This document shows, one piece after another, positions 1 through 8,966 of a stretch of DNA of 64,000 nt. The stretch spans positions 558,001 through 622,000 of the forward strand of contig NZ_JAMTCO010000001.1 of the NCBI RefSeq assembly GCF_024171925.1. The letters run 5' to 3'. The translations under genes and the position numbers were made by a program. Numbering within the stretch: the first letter of the stretch is position 1; every line of letters begins with the position of its first letter. The DNA is from Actinokineospora diospyrosa (GTDB taxonomy: Bacteria > Actinomycetota > Actinomycetes > Mycobacteriales > Pseudonocardiaceae). The notes beneath the pieces are model-generated. The model searched no databases and had not been told where the DNA came from. It was given only the letters and a program-made list of their open reading frames with translations.

Positions 1-1329
1 GGCGAGCAAGTGCAGCAGCATCGCCCGTGCGGTCGCCGCCGCGCCCGGCCCGGTCAGGCCGATTCCGCGGGTTCGCGCGAGGTCGATGGTGAGGTCCAGG
101 CCGCGGCCTGGCGGTGCCGTCCGGGCTGTCGGCACGAGCACCGCCGTTGACGGTGCGGACTCGTCGGGAACCGCGGGCAGCAGGCCGACCTGGGCCTCGG
201 CGGCGTCCGGCCCTGGAGACAAGTCGTCGTGGTGGGCGCGCATCGCGCGGACGACCGGGGCGATGGGGCGGGCGAGGTCCGAGCGGTCCCCGCTGCCGGG
301 CCGGTACCGGCGTCGACGAGCCATCCGGAGCGCCACCACCAGTGTGCTGATCGCGGCGATCAACCCCAGGCTGACGTAGGCGCCGGTGGTCAGGGTGCCG
401 ACAGGTTCAGTCGACTCCGAGGATTCGAGGTCCGCAGGCGGGCGTTCAGGCGCGCGCGGAGTTGTTGCCGTCGTGTTGGGGGTGGAGGTGGGCCGAGTCT
501 GGGTGGACGCTGTGGTCGTCGGCGTCGGAGGCGTGGTCGGCGTGTTAGGTGTCGTCGGCGCGGGCACCGGTTGCTCGGGGACAAGGGGCGGCGGGTCCAC
601 TGGCGTTGTCTGGGGCTGGATATCCAGCTCTTGGGCGGGGATGAAGGCGGTGATGATCCAGCCGGGTCGGATCACGCCGGGGTTGGTGAGGGCGCGGCCG
701 TCGGCTTGGCGGACGCCGCGGTTGGTGGTGAGCAGTTCGGGCCAGCGGTTGCCGTCGCCCAGGAGGCGGTCGGCGACGCGCCAGAGGCTGTCGTGCACAC
801 CGTGTTGCGGGAGGCGCACGGTGTCGGCGATGGCCACCATGCCCGGCGGCGGCGCGACCAGCGGGACCGGCGTGGCAGGCGCCGGTTGGGTGGGGGTGGC
901 CGCGGCGCTGATCGAGGTAGCGGGGGTCGCCAGGGCGGCGAGGGCGACGTGGGTGGGTGCCGCGGGCGTGCGGGTGACGAGCAGGGGCACCAAGAGGCTG
1001 CCGACCAGCACGACCGCGGCGGCGCGCATCGGGCCCGCGGTTGGGAGGTCGGGCAACGGCAGTCCGCGGAGCACGTCCCGGGCGGCGCGCAGGACGTCGA
1101 GGGTGAACAGGGCCCAGATCCACCAGGCGAGGCAGGTGAGGACGTCCAGGACGAGGCTGGTGCTCATCGGGGCCAGCAGGGTCCCGGTGATGTCGTTCCA
1201 GTTCGGGACCCGGGTGGGCAGGGGCCAGCCGATGTAGTGGGCCAGTGCCCAGGGCAGGCCACCGAGCACAAGCACCAGCACCGCGGCGGCGGCGACGCTG
1301 CGGGCGAGAGCGGACATCCGGTTGGTCAT
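1..1329 (-). CDS. LysM-domain multi-pass membrane protein, partial (runs off left edge)
   Basis: The start is an ATG at 1329 and the frame stays open to base 1, so only the first 443 residues are visible. Hydrophobic segments lie at about residues 9-30, 55-80 and 103-120. They are followed by a LysM-like stretch at about 165-230 (DSLWRVADRLLGDGNRW), a long Pro/Thr-rich linker, a further membrane segment near 305-325 and a basic RMARRRRYR patch. Proteins of this shape occur beside actinobacterial tad loci and often carry a C-terminal transcriptional-activator (BTAD) region, which would lie outside the window. It is the last gene of the minus-strand pilus run, 15 bp after the TadG-like gene. 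A role in anchoring or sensing at the envelope is inference. Confidence 0.75.
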   Translation of the reverse strand, partial: MTNRMSALARSVAAAAVLVLVLGGLPWALAHYIGWPLPTRVPNWNDITGTLLAPMSTSLVLDVLTCLAWWIWALFTLDVLRAARDVLRGLPLPDLPTAGPMRAAAVVLVGSLLVPLLVTRTPAAPTHVALAALATPATSISAAATPTQPAPATPVPLVAPPPGMVAIADTVRLPQHGVHDSLWRVADRLLGDGNRWPELLTTNRGVRQADGRALTNPGVIRPGWIITAFIPAQELDIQPQTTPVDPPPLVPEQPVPAPTTPNTPTTPPTPTTTASTQTRPTSTPNTTATTPRAPERPPADLESSESTEPVGTLTTGAYVSLGLIAAISTLVVALRMARRRRYRPGSGDRSDLARPIAPVVRAMRAHHDDLSPGPDAAEAQVGLLPAVPDESAPSTAVLVPTARTAPPGRGLDLTIDLARTRGIGLTGPGAAATARAMLLHLLA

Positions 1330-1344
1330 GGGTGGCCTCTTGAG

Positions 1345-1800
1345 TTACGCGTCGGCGCGGGTGACGCCGCGTTCGGCCTCGGCGGTGCCGGTCGCGGTCG
1401 CGGTGACTGTCCCGACGCCGAGGAGACCGAGCAGTTGGGTGGGGCGGGTGATCGTGACGGTCACGGTGACCCGGTTCCCGGCGACGGTCACCGTGCCGGA
1501 ATGCCCTGTCGCGGCGAGGAAGTCCCGCGCGGCCTGGTTCGCGCGCGGGACGTCCAGGCGGAGCACGCCGCCGCGGTAGGCACCGAGGTCGACTTGTTGG
1601 GCTCCGGCGCGGGCGGCTTCCTGGGCTTGGCCGAGGGCGTCGACCTTGGCGGTGAGGGCGATGCCGCCGTCGAGGACGAGTCCGGCGACGAACAGGCAGG
1701 CGTTGACCATGACCACGGCGAACGCGGTGACGCGCCCGCGGTCGTCGCGGCGCAACCGGCGGGCGTTGGCGGCCAGCCTGCGGAGGGTGGGTGGGGGCAT
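1345..1800 (-). CDS. TadG-like pilus-assembly pseudopilin
   Basis: A 151-residue protein with a basic N-terminus, the sequence DDRGRVTAFAVVM and one hydrophobic helix, followed by an alanine/threonine/valine-rich extracellular part. The residue five after the presumed cleavage glycine is Phe instead of the Glu seen in TadE, as is usual for TadG-type partners. The ATG at 1800 is chosen because it lies 2 bp after the stop of the upstream TadE gene; a longer upstream start would overlap that gene. It probably acts as a minor pilin of the Flp machinery. Confidence 0.75.
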   Translation of the reverse strand: MPPPTLRRLAANARRLRRDDRGRVTAFAVVMVNACLFVAGLVLDGGIALTAKVDALGQAQEAARAGAQQVDLGAYRGGVLRLDVPRANQAARDFLAATGHSGTVTVAGNRVTVTVTITRPTQLLGLLGVGTVTATATGTAEAERGVTRADA

Positions 1801-1802
1801 GG

Positions 1803-2243
1803 TCAGGTTCCGCGGTAGGTGTCGATGTTGGAGGTGTAGGTGGCGCTGACCGTGCGGTTGCCAGGAACGCCGAGCAAGCCGAGGTCGGACAGGCCGACCG
1901 TGCACGACACGGTGACGGTGACCGCCGCGCCGGGGCGCAGGCCCTGGGTGTCGGTGGCGACCGTGAGGTTCTGGCAGGTCACCCCGGCTTGGGCGAGCGC
2001 GGTCGCGGCGGTGGTGCGGGCGTTCTGGTCGGCTTGACCAGGAGTTCGGGAGATCGACGCTGAGCGCGCGGCCTGGTGCGCGGCGTCGGTCACCCTCATC
2101 TCGGAAGCGGCCAGCCTCCCGCAGAACACGACGAACAACAGCAGCGCCACGGCTACCGGCGTGAACACCGTCAGCTCTGCCGCTGCCGACCCGCGCTCAT
2201 CGACGCGTAGCCGTTGCCACCGCGATCTCAGTCGTACGCGCAT
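1803..2243 (-). CDS. TadE-like minor pilin
   Basis: A 146-residue TadE family protein. A prepilin-like signal reads DERG followed by SAAAEL, placing Glu at +5 after the cleavage glycine, then a single membrane helix (about residues 25-45) and a small soluble domain with two Cys (TCQNL, SCTVG) that could form a disulphide. The start ATG shares one base with the stop of the preceding gene (TGATG), implying coupled translation. It is a substrate for the prepilin peptidase at 9250-9879 by inference. Confidence 0.85.
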   Translation of the reverse strand: MRVRLRSRWQRLRVDERGSAAAELTVFTPVAVALLLFVVFCGRLAASEMRVTDAAHQAARSASISRTPGQADQNARTTAATALAQAGVTCQNLTVATDTQGLRPGAAVTVTVSCTVGLSDLGLLGVPGNRTVSATYTSNIDTYRGT

Positions 2244-2677
2244 CAGCCCGCTCCTCGGAAGACCTCGACCGGACCGTGGGCCTCGGCGTGCACGGTCAGG
2301 GTCAGGAAGGGCACCACCTGCACGGCTGTACCGGTGACCGCGACCGACACGTCCGCGGCGGTCCGCGTGGACGTGACCGTGGTTCCGCCGAGGACGCCGC
2401 TGCCCAGCAGATCCAGCGCGCGCCGGGTCTCGGTGGAACCGGACTCGGCCGTGCCACCCGCCACGCGTGCGGCAGAGAGTCCTTGCGCCGCAGCACTTTG
2501 CGCGACATGACAGGCGTGCAAGTAGAGCCCGAACTGGATCACCGTGAGCAGCAACAGGATCAGCACTGGTGTGGCCATCACGAGTTCGACCGAGACCGCG
2601 CCGCGGTCATCCCGAGCGAGTCGCCGCAGGCGTGCCCGCAGAGTGTGGGGTGGGGTTGTGGTCATGGGCGGGGTCAC
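2243..2677 (-). CDS. TadE-like minor pilin
   Basis: A 144-residue TadE family protein. The signal DDRG followed by AVSVEL has Glu at +5, then a hydrophobic helix (VMATPVLILLLLTVIQFGL) and a globular tail. Its start overlaps the pilin stop by ATGA at 2674-2677 and its stop overlaps the next gene by one base, so three pseudopilin genes form one translationally coupled set. Together with the TadG-like gene it likely builds the priming tip complex of the Flp pilus. Confidence 0.85.
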   Translation of the reverse strand: MTPPMTTTPPHTLRARLRRLARDDRGAVSVELVMATPVLILLLLTVIQFGLYLHACHVAQSAAAQGLSAARVAGGTAESGSTETRRALDLLGSGVLGGTTVTSTRTAADVSVAVTGTAVQVVPFLTLTVHAEAHGPVEVFRGAG

Positions 2678-2859
2678 ATCGTGATGCCGTTCGCCTTCTC
2701 GGTCACTTTCGCGGCGAGGATGGCGAGCGCGGCGAGGGCCAGTACCACGAGCAGCGCGGTGACGAGGACGGTTTCGGTGCTGTATCCGTTCTCGTCTTCA
2801 CGCAGGCGCTGCCAGTTGGCGCGGATGCGGGCGACAAGGACTGCCAGGTGGACGTTCAT
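2674..2859 (-). CDS. Short Flp-type pilin
   Basis: A 61-residue protein with a basic leader, the sequence DENG followed by YSTETV, and one long hydrophobic helix ending near the C-terminus. Size, position directly after tadC and the signal all fit a Flp major pilin. The glutamate is at +4 after the glycine, not the usual +5, and the following Tyr is absent, so it is a divergent pilin. It is coupled to the next TadE gene by an ATGA overlap. Confidence 0.75.
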   Translation of the reverse strand: MNVHLAVLVARIRANWQRLREDENGYSTETVLVTALLVVLALAALAILAAKVTEKANGITM

Positions 2860-2877
2860 GGTTCTCCTAGTGGGTGA

Positions 2878-3771
2878 TCAGAGTCCGATGAGGACGCGGG
2901 ACATGGCGGGGAATCCGAGGAAGATCAGGAAGCCGAGGAACAGGATCAGGACGGGCAGGCTCATGCGTTCGGTCGCTGACTGGGCCTCCCCTTCGGCGTG
3001 GGTGAGTTCCCGAGTACGCATCCCGCTGGCCTTGGCAGCCAGGGACGCGCGGACCCGAGCGCCTTCGGTACCGGCCAGCGACAGCGACGCGGCCAGTTCG
3101 GACAGCTCGGAGACGTCGAGTTCCGTGCCGAGCTGCCCGAGACGGGCCCACGGTGTGGTGCGGGTCGCGGCGGCGGTGGTCAACGCGCGCCGGATCTGCG
3201 CGAACGCCCACCCGTTGCCCACCTTGACAGCGTCGGTGAGCGCGCCGTCGACACCTGCACCACCGGCGAGCAGGACGCGCAGCAGGTTGAGGTAGGCCCC
3301 CAGGGAGTGCCGGAACGCGTCTCGGCGACGGGCTGCCTCCTGCCGGACGGTGAGGTCGGGGACAAGGAGTCCGACGATGCCGAGGATGAGTCCGGTCAGG
3401 GCGGGCATCTGCCACGGCATCTGCATGTCGGCTACGAGCAGTAGCGCTTGGGCGAGGGTGGGCAGGATCAGGCCGGTGACGCCGTAGACGGCCATCTCGG
3501 CGAGGTGGTGCTGTGGGGACTTGCCGATCACCGCGAGATCCCGCCGCGCCCGCGGCGTCGGTAGGCCGAGCGAGGCCAAGGGCCGGACGAACGGTTTGCC
3601 GACTCGCAACCCCCACCCTGCGGAGTCCGCGGTAAGCAGCGGTGCTGGAGCGGGGGCCGCGGTGATCGCGGCCAGCGTCGCGTGCAGACCCTGCCGCGGC
3701 GGCGCGATCCAGACGACGAGGGACCACAGCCCGATGCCGAGCCCAACGCCGAGGAGCAGGCCGGTGATCAT
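2878..3771 (-). CDS. tadC: TadC-type type II secretion F-domain protein
   Basis: A 297-residue inner-membrane protein. Membrane helices lie at the N-terminus (MITGLLLGVGLGIGLWSLVV), in the middle (LILPTLAQALLLV and a following helix) and at the C-terminus (PVLILFLGFLIFLGFPA), and a cytoplasmic T2SF-like domain carries the E-GARVRASLAAKASGMR stretch. This is the platform protein of the Flp assembly ATPase. It overlaps tadB by ATGA at 3768-3771, the usual tadA-tadB-tadC order. Confidence 0.9.
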   Translation of the reverse strand: MITGLLLGVGLGIGLWSLVVWIAPPRQGLHATLAAITAAPAPAPLLTADSAGWGLRVGKPFVRPLASLGLPTPRARRDLAVIGKSPQHHLAEMAVYGVTGLILPTLAQALLLVADMQMPWQMPALTGLILGIVGLLVPDLTVRQEAARRRDAFRHSLGAYLNLLRVLLAGGAGVDGALTDAVKVGNGWAFAQIRRALTTAAATRTTPWARLGQLGTELDVSELSELAASLSLAGTEGARVRASLAAKASGMRTRELTHAEGEAQSATERMSLPVLILFLGFLIFLGFPAMSRVLIGL

Positions 3772-4655
3772 GGCTGGACCTCCGTCGCGCCAGTGGGGAG
3801 GTGGGTGAGACCGGCGAGGACCCGCGCGGCGGGCCGCAGTCGAGCGATGCGCCCGAGCCAGACGAACGACACGGCGAACAGGGCGCCGACGAGCAGCAGC
3901 ATGAGCTGGCCGAACGCGGTGTCGTAGGGCTCCAGGTAAGAACGGTTGAACACCACCAGGCCGCCCGCGAAGGCGAGTGTGGTGATCAGGATGACCCGCA
4001 CGCTGGTCCTGGTCCGCGCCCGCCCGGCTTCCACGCGCATCCGCATCGCGGCCTGCTCCCGCGCCTCGGCGGCGAGTTCGCCGAGCAGTTCGGCGAGCTG
4101 GCGGGCCTGGCGGTCGGCGGCGAGCACCAGTGCGGCGAGTACTAGGTCCGCGGTCGGGTCGGCCAGGTCATCGGCCAGCAGCCGCAGGGACGGGCCGAGC
4201 CGGTCACCGCGGTCCAGCCGCGTCGCCAGGTCCTCGATCTCGCCGCGGATCGCCTCGGGGGCGGTGGCGGCGGTGGCGAGGATGGCCTGCTCCAGCCCGG
4301 CCGCGGCGGCGATGACATCGCGCAGCATCTCCGTCCACGACGCGATCCCCTCGATCCGCGCTAGCGCCCGGTCGTGTCCGCGGGTGCCGCCGAGCACCTG
4401 CGGCAACCCGGCCACGGCCAGCGCGGTCAACGCCCCGCCGACCAGCCACCCGGTGACCATCCCCGCGACCAACCCTGCCAGCACCGCGGCGGCGAGCAGG
4501 CGAGCGTGGGCGTGCCGACGCAGTCCGGCGATCCAGAGCTGTGCCTTGGACGGGACGTCCGTGGCCTCAACCCCGCGGGCACCGGCAACGATCAACAACA
4601 GGCCGGCGGCGACACCGACGCCGAGGAGCGCGAGTAGTGCGGTGGTGGCGGTCAT
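3768..4655 (-). CDS. tadB: TadB-type type II secretion F-domain protein
   Basis: A 295-residue membrane protein partnering TadC. The start MTATTALLALLG at 4655 is chosen because it overlaps the tadA stop by ATGA; a longer upstream frame would run inside tadA. There is an N-terminal helix, two central helices (VLAGLVAGMVTGWLVG and following), a T2SF domain and two C-terminal helices (VILITTLAFAGGLVVF, LMLLLVGALFAVSFVW). It forms the inner-membrane platform with TadC. Confidence 0.9.
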   Translation of the reverse strand: MTATTALLALLGVGVAAGLLLIVAGARGVEATDVPSKAQLWIAGLRRHAHARLLAAAVLAGLVAGMVTGWLVGGALTALAVAGLPQVLGGTRGHDRALARIEGIASWTEMLRDVIAAAAGLEQAILATAATAPEAIRGEIEDLATRLDRGDRLGPSLRLLADDLADPTADLVLAALVLAADRQARQLAELLGELAAEAREQAAMRMRVEAGRARTRTSVRVILITTLAFAGGLVVFNRSYLEPYDTAFGQLMLLLVGALFAVSFVWLGRIARLRPAARVLAGLTHLPTGATEVQP

Positions 4656-6019
4656 GGCTGCCACCACCCGTCCGGGTTGTCGAGCAGATCCGGCTCGAAA
4701 CCGGCGTCCACCAACAGCTCCATGGTCTCGGTGCGGATCGGGGCACCGGGGACCGCGCGGCGGTCGCTGCCGGGCCGCCAAATCTCGTTCGACACGACTT
4801 GGGAGCCCTCGGCGTCGACGACTTCGCGGATGGAGGACACGACCCGGCGGTGGGGTTCGCCGCGGGGCTTGTCCAGGAACACCACCAGGTGCAGGGCGGA
4901 GGCGATGAGGATGTTGGTCTGGTGGATGTCCAGCCGCTCCGGGGACTGCACGGCGTAGGCGGCGAGCTTGGTGAACACGCCCTTGCTACTACTGGCGTGG
5001 ATGGTGCCCATCGAGCCGTCGTTGCCCTGGCTCATGGCGTTGGTCAGCGGGATGACCTCGCGTCCGCGGACCTCGCCGACGATCACCCGGTCCGGCGACA
5101 TCCGCAGCGCCTGCCACACCAAGTCGGCCAGGCTCACCGCGCCCTGGCCCTCGATGTTCGCCTCCCGCGCCTGCAACGCGACCACGTCGGGGTGAGCGTC
5201 TTCGTCGTCGCCGAACCCGAGTTCGGCCACGTCCTCGATCGTGATCAACCGCTCCTCGGGCGGGATCGCCGACGCCAGCCCGCGCAGCATCGTCGTCTTC
5301 CCGATCGCGGTACCTCCGGCGACCAGGATGTTGCGCCGCGCCCGGACCGCCGCGGCGAAGAACGACTCCAGCGCCACGTCCAGGGTGCCCATCTCCCGCA
5401 GCTCGGCCAGAGTGACCGTGCTGTAGCGGTGCCGCCGAATCGACACCGACGGCCGCTCGGTCACCGACATCACCGCGGAGACACGGGCACCGTCCGGGAG
5501 CCGGAAGTTCACGATCGGCGAGCCACGGTCGAACCGGCGCTCCTCCATCCCCGAGCGGGCGGCGAGATCCCGGATCAGGTCGATCAGATCGCTGTCGGTC
5601 GGCACGACCGGTGCCAGGCGGGCGCGGCGGCCGTCGGCGTAGCGGACGAACACCCGGTCCCCGTTGACGTTGATGTTCTCGATCGCCTCGTCATCCAGCA
5701 GCGGCTGAAGACCACCCATCCCCACCAGGTCGTCCACCACCGCGGCCGTGACCCGGGCCTCGACCTCGGGGGACAGCAGGGTGCCGCCGCGCTCCAGCTC
5801 GCCGTTGGCATAGGCGTCCGCGGCCTCCTGCACCAACGCCGCGGCCAAGATGCGGCGCTCAGGCGGGGTCATGGGCGTTCGACCGGCTGCGTCGTCCGCG
5901 CTGACCCGGTCACCGAGCTGCGCCGCCACGGCCAGGCGCAGCGACTCCCGCATCCGGCCGATGGCCTCGACCTCGCTACTCGGCTCGACATTCGTTCGCG
6001 CGAAGGTGGTCTCGGTCAT
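4652..6019 (-). CDS. tadA: TadA/CpaF-family pilus assembly ATPase
   Basis: A 455-residue secretion ATPase of the VirB11/PulE type. Walker A is GGTAIGKTT at about residues 235-243, an Asp-box region IEDVAELGF at 261-269, Walker B RVIVGEVRG at 311-319 and a His box GSMGTIHASS at 335-344. The N-terminal 230 residues match the CpaF N-domain pattern (DDEAIENINVNG; SIRRH). It powers pilin assembly through TadB/TadC. ATGA overlaps tie it to the CpaE-like gene upstream and tadB downstream. Confidence 0.95.
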   Translation of the reverse strand: MTETTFARTNVEPSSEVEAIGRMRESLRLAVAAQLGDRVSADDAAGRTPMTPPERRILAAALVQEAADAYANGELERGGTLLSPEVEARVTAAVVDDLVGMGGLQPLLDDEAIENINVNGDRVFVRYADGRRARLAPVVPTDSDLIDLIRDLAARSGMEERRFDRGSPIVNFRLPDGARVSAVMSVTERPSVSIRRHRYSTVTLAELREMGTLDVALESFFAAAVRARRNILVAGGTAIGKTTMLRGLASAIPPEERLITIEDVAELGFGDDEDAHPDVVALQAREANIEGQGAVSLADLVWQALRMSPDRVIVGEVRGREVIPLTNAMSQGNDGSMGTIHASSSKGVFTKLAAYAVQSPERLDIHQTNILIASALHLVVFLDKPRGEPHRRVVSSIREVVDAEGSQVVSNEIWRPGSDRRAVPGAPIRTETMELLVDAGFEPDLLDNPDGWWQP

Positions 6020-6798
6020 GGGCGGGTTCCGTTCAGGTGGACATCGGGAGCGGGGAGATCGGCGGGCAGGTCGTCCTGCGGGGCGGGGGCTTGGGCGCGC
6101 AGGAGTCCTGCCAGGGACGCGGCGGCCTTGCCTAGAGCGGACCGCGACGGGGAGCGGCGCCCCGGCTGCCCGCCCAGCACCGCGGCACCACGAGGGTCAT
6201 GAGGCAGCCGGGCGAGCACGGCGACCCCCAGCTCGCGCTCCACCTCGCGGGTTGGGTAGCCCTCGCCGACCAGCACCAGAGCGGGGTGCGGTGTCCACTT
6301 CGCCACGGTGTCGAGCTTCTGCGCGACGTGCGCCAGCTCGTCATCTTTGGACCGCGCCAGCAGCACGGTCACCTCGGCGGCGCGCAGCAGCGGCAGCGCC
6401 GGGGACTGGGCGTCGATCCGCCCGACATCGCAGATCACCACCTGCCCCGCCACCTCCGCCGCGGCACGCACCACCGACGACGACCCACCCGCCAACACCG
6501 CCAGCGCCGACCGGGCCTGCTCCGCGCCGACCGGCCCCGCCACCACCCGCAGCCCACCGGGCAACACCTGGGCGTGCTGGGCCAGCAGACCGGGGTCGCT
6601 GTCGCGCCGCGCCGCCGCGGCCAACGACTTGAGCCCCGGGTTCTCCTCCAGCCGCCACCGCGCCAACAGATCCCCGCCACCCGGATCGGCCTCGACCACG
6701 ACCGGCTCCTCCGGGCCGGTCCACCGCGCGCCCAACGCCACCGACAGGGTCGTCGCCCCCGGAGAACCCTTGACCGAGCAGACCACGACCAACATCAC
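6016..6798 (-). CDS. CpaE/MinD-like P-loop ATPase of the pilus locus
   Basis: About 260 residues with a deviant Walker A near the N-terminus (KGSPGATTLSVAL), an Asp-rich VVEADPGGGDL motif and a MinD-like core (VVICDVGRID). In tad systems the CpaE-type ATPase places the machinery in the cell. The start is a GTG at 6798 that overlaps the upstream stop (GTGA); an ATG follows immediately at 6795. The lysine of the MinD signature is retained just before the glycine. Confidence 0.85.
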   Translation of the reverse strand: MMLVVVCSVKGSPGATTLSVALGARWTGPEEPVVVEADPGGGDLLARWRLEENPGLKSLAAAARRDSDPGLLAQHAQVLPGGLRVVAGPVGAEQARSALAVLAGGSSSVVRAAAEVAGQVVICDVGRIDAQSPALPLLRAAEVTVLLARSKDDELAHVAQKLDTVAKWTPHPALVLVGEGYPTREVERELGVAVLARLPHDPRGAAVLGGQPGRRSPSRSALGKAAASLAGLLRAQAPAPQDDLPADLPAPDVHLNGTRP

Positions 6799-7502
6799 CG
6801 ACCACCCCCGACCGCGACCACCGACACCTGCGCCGCGGACGCGCCCGCCAACTCACGGGCACCGGCTTCCGGCAGCTCCAGCGACACCACCGTGGTCTGC
6901 TCGCTCTGCCGCGCCTGGACATCGGTCACCACCGCACGAACCGTGCGCGGCGCCGCTACCGACGCCGTCGAAGTCCCGGTGGAGGCTGGTGGGCTGATGA
7001 GCACCAGGACGTGCGTGCCGGGGGTCAGCGACGGCGGGAACTGCCCGTCCTTCAACCCCACCGCGGTGATCGCCGACCCCGCGGCAGGAACCTCTGCGGC
7101 GCCGAGAAGCCCTCTGCTGAGCAGCGTCCCCGCAGGCGCCGGGTAGGCCATCGTCGTCCCCACCACCGTGGCCGACTCCGACGCCGTCACCACGTCCAGT
7201 CCACTGTCGACGGACATGCTGACCTGCCGCAGATCCTGCCCCACAAGCACCTGACCGACCGTCACCGCCCGCGCCAACGCCAACACCGTGACCCGATTGC
7301 CCGCCTGCGTTGCCACGTACACCCCCGCACCCGCGCACACCACCACCAGCAGAACCCCGAGCAACAGATACGGCGCACGCCGCCGCCGCACGACCCCATT
7401 GACCCGCGAACCCGGCGCGGCACGTCCCGCCCGCCCGGTGCTCGACCAGCCACGCGGACCGGATCTCTCGTCCGCGGCCGACCGCGATGTCACAGTTGCC
7501 AC
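6795..7502 (-). CDS. SAF-domain (CpaB/RcpC-like) pilus assembly protein
   Basis: About 235 residues. A basic N-terminus precedes a single membrane helix (PYLLLGVLLVVVCAGAGVYV), then a SAF-type domain (VTVLALARAVTVGQVLVGQDL) and a threonine/valine-rich periplasmic tail. The GTG at 7502 is chosen because GGAGGG sits seven bases upstream; the longer open frame has no such signal. SAF proteins of this kind are the CpaB-like part of Flp export. Overlap with the CpaE-like gene supports a single operon. Confidence 0.8.
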   Translation of the reverse strand: MATVTSRSAADERSGPRGWSSTGRAGRAAPGSRVNGVVRRRRAPYLLLGVLLVVVCAGAGVYVATQAGNRVTVLALARAVTVGQVLVGQDLRQVSMSVDSGLDVVTASESATVVGTTMAYPAPAGTLLSRGLLGAAEVPAAGSAITAVGLKDGQFPPSLTPGTHVLVLISPPASTGTSTASVAAPRTVRAVVTDVQARQSEQTTVVSLELPEAGARELAGASAAQVSVVAVGGGR

Positions 7503-7602
7503 CCGATGCCCTCCTTCAGGCACAGCTCCGCCCCGGCACGCATTCGGAGAAACAGCGCACCCAGCAAGAAGAATGAGATTGAGAACGTCTACACAGGATG
7601 GA

Positions 7603-8418
7603 TCAGCGCGCGCCGAGAGCCTGGATCTCCACCACACGGAACGCCGTCGTGGTCGACGTGGTCAACTCGGGGAACGTCCCACCCGTTCCGGCACCCGCCC
7701 ACGACACCGACCAATGAATCGTCGCGGTCACCGGATACCGCTCACTCGCCCGCCGAAAGGTGTGCCCACACGTCGGCGACGCCGCCCGCGGATCACCACC
7801 GAGCAACGGGTCACCAGGCCCGTTGCACGTGACCGTCGTCCCGTCACCCATCGACCAGGTCACCGCCGTCGGCCGCGCGGTCGCGGTCACCGACACCCCC
7901 GGCACCGACGCGGTCACCGACACCGGCACCCACGCACCGCGGTCCACCCACAACCAGGTCGGCAGGTTCACAAGCTGGTTCTGCGCCGGACTCGCCGAGA
8001 CCGACGGCCGCGGCAACGACAACCTGTTCCGCGCCGTCTCCGCCAACACCCGCGGCGACACCGGCGCGGGAGCGGCATCCGCCACCCAGAACGGACCTTC
8101 CTGAAAGTCCGGTAAGCACGTCAGCAGGTACCAACCACCGCCCGTGGTCGGCTGCCCCGGCTCCGAGTAGTCGTCGACCTTGTCCCACCGGCACCCCGAG
8201 TAGTCCGGGCCAACCGCGGAATCATCGTCCCCGCCGGTCCCGGGAAGATGCACCGCTCCACCGTTGTGTCCGCCGCCCCCGGCGCTGACATCACACCCGG
8301 CGACGGGCACCTGCCCGCAGTCGGCACCACCCCAGCCATCGTCCGCTGCCGCCGCGGGCGCGAAGGCCACCGCCGTGGCGAGGGCCAATCCGGCGGCGGA
8401 GATCGTCAGCCTCAGCAT
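7603..8418 (-). CDS. Secreted protein with PKD-like domain
   Basis: 271 residues beginning MLRLTISAAGLALATAV, a Sec signal peptide with likely cleavage after AAAADD. The mature part has paired Cys and a C-terminal PKD-like segment (WSMGDGTTVTC, then YPVTATIHWSVSW). The start ATG at 8418 lies inside the last codons of the lipoprotein gene (7-bp overlap). Its position in the pilus operon suggests a surface or cell-wall component of the apparatus; the exact role is unknown. Confidence 0.75.
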   Translation of the reverse strand: MLRLTISAAGLALATAVAFAPAAAADDGWGGADCGQVPVAGCDVSAGGGGHNGGAVHLPGTGGDDDSAVGPDYSGCRWDKVDDYSEPGQPTTGGGWYLLTCLPDFQEGPFWVADAAPAPVSPRVLAETARNRLSLPRPSVSASPAQNQLVNLPTWLWVDRGAWVPVSVTASVPGVSVTATARPTAVTWSMGDGTTVTCNGPGDPLLGGDPRAASPTCGHTFRRASERYPVTATIHWSVSWAGAGTGGTFPELTTSTTTAFRVVEIQALGAR

Positions 8419-8966
8419 GTCCCCACCGCCTGAACGGCGAACGAGGTGACCCGCCACGAGCCATCGTCCTGGCGCGTCGCCTCCGCGGTGATCGCCCGAC
8501 GCCCGCCAGGGGTGTCGTCCTTCAGTTCGCCCGTGGTCTTGTACTTCAGCCAGTTGGTGCTGTCCCCGCAGTCCGCGATCTTCACCGTGTTGCTTTCCAC
8601 GCTGGTGACCTGCGGATTGTTCTTCGGCTCGCCCTTGGTCACCACCTGGTTCGTGTGGTCGCGGTAGAGGCTGCGGGTGATCGTGCTCAACGCTTCGCCC
8701 TTGGCGTACTTCGCCAGCTCCACAGACTGCCAGTCCGAGGTCAGCCCGGCCTGCGCCATCGCACGCCACATGCCGAGGTAGGCGTCGGAGGCCGCGCGGC
8801 CATCCCGCTCGTCCGCCGACTCGGTAGTCGTCGTCACCGCGGTGCTCGGTGTCGAGCTTGTCGGCAGCCCGGCCGAGGTCGGCGGCGGATCGGCGGACGG
8901 GCCACCGCACCCCGCCGTCAGCACCACCACCGCCATGGCGACGGCCGCGATCGTCTTCGGAGACAC
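8412..8966 (-). CDS. Putative lipoprotein of the tad locus
   Basis: 184 residues with a GTG start, a short signal peptide and lipobox LTAGC at residues 16-20, then a Ser/Thr/Pro linker and a globular domain of about 130 residues (SDAYLGMWRAMAQAG; CGDSTNWLKY). No catalytic motif is visible. It is the first gene of the minus-strand pilus operon, facing the divergent prepilin peptidase gene across about 280 bp that must hold the promoters. Confidence 0.75.
   Translation of the reverse strand: MSPKTIAAVAMAVVVLTAGCGGPSADPPPTSAGLPTSSTPSTAVTTTTESADERDGRAASDAYLGMWRAMAQAGLTSDWQSVELAKYAKGEALSTITRSLYRDHTNQVVTKGEPKNNPQVTSVESNTVKIADCGDSTNWLKYKTTGELKDDTPGGRRAITAEATRQDDGSWRVTSFAVQAVGTC

Noticed and set aside
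229-1818. Long plus-strand open frame opposite the LysM and TadG-like genes
   Set aside because: Gly/Arg/Asp-rich shadow of the minus-strand genes; no start signal or domain.
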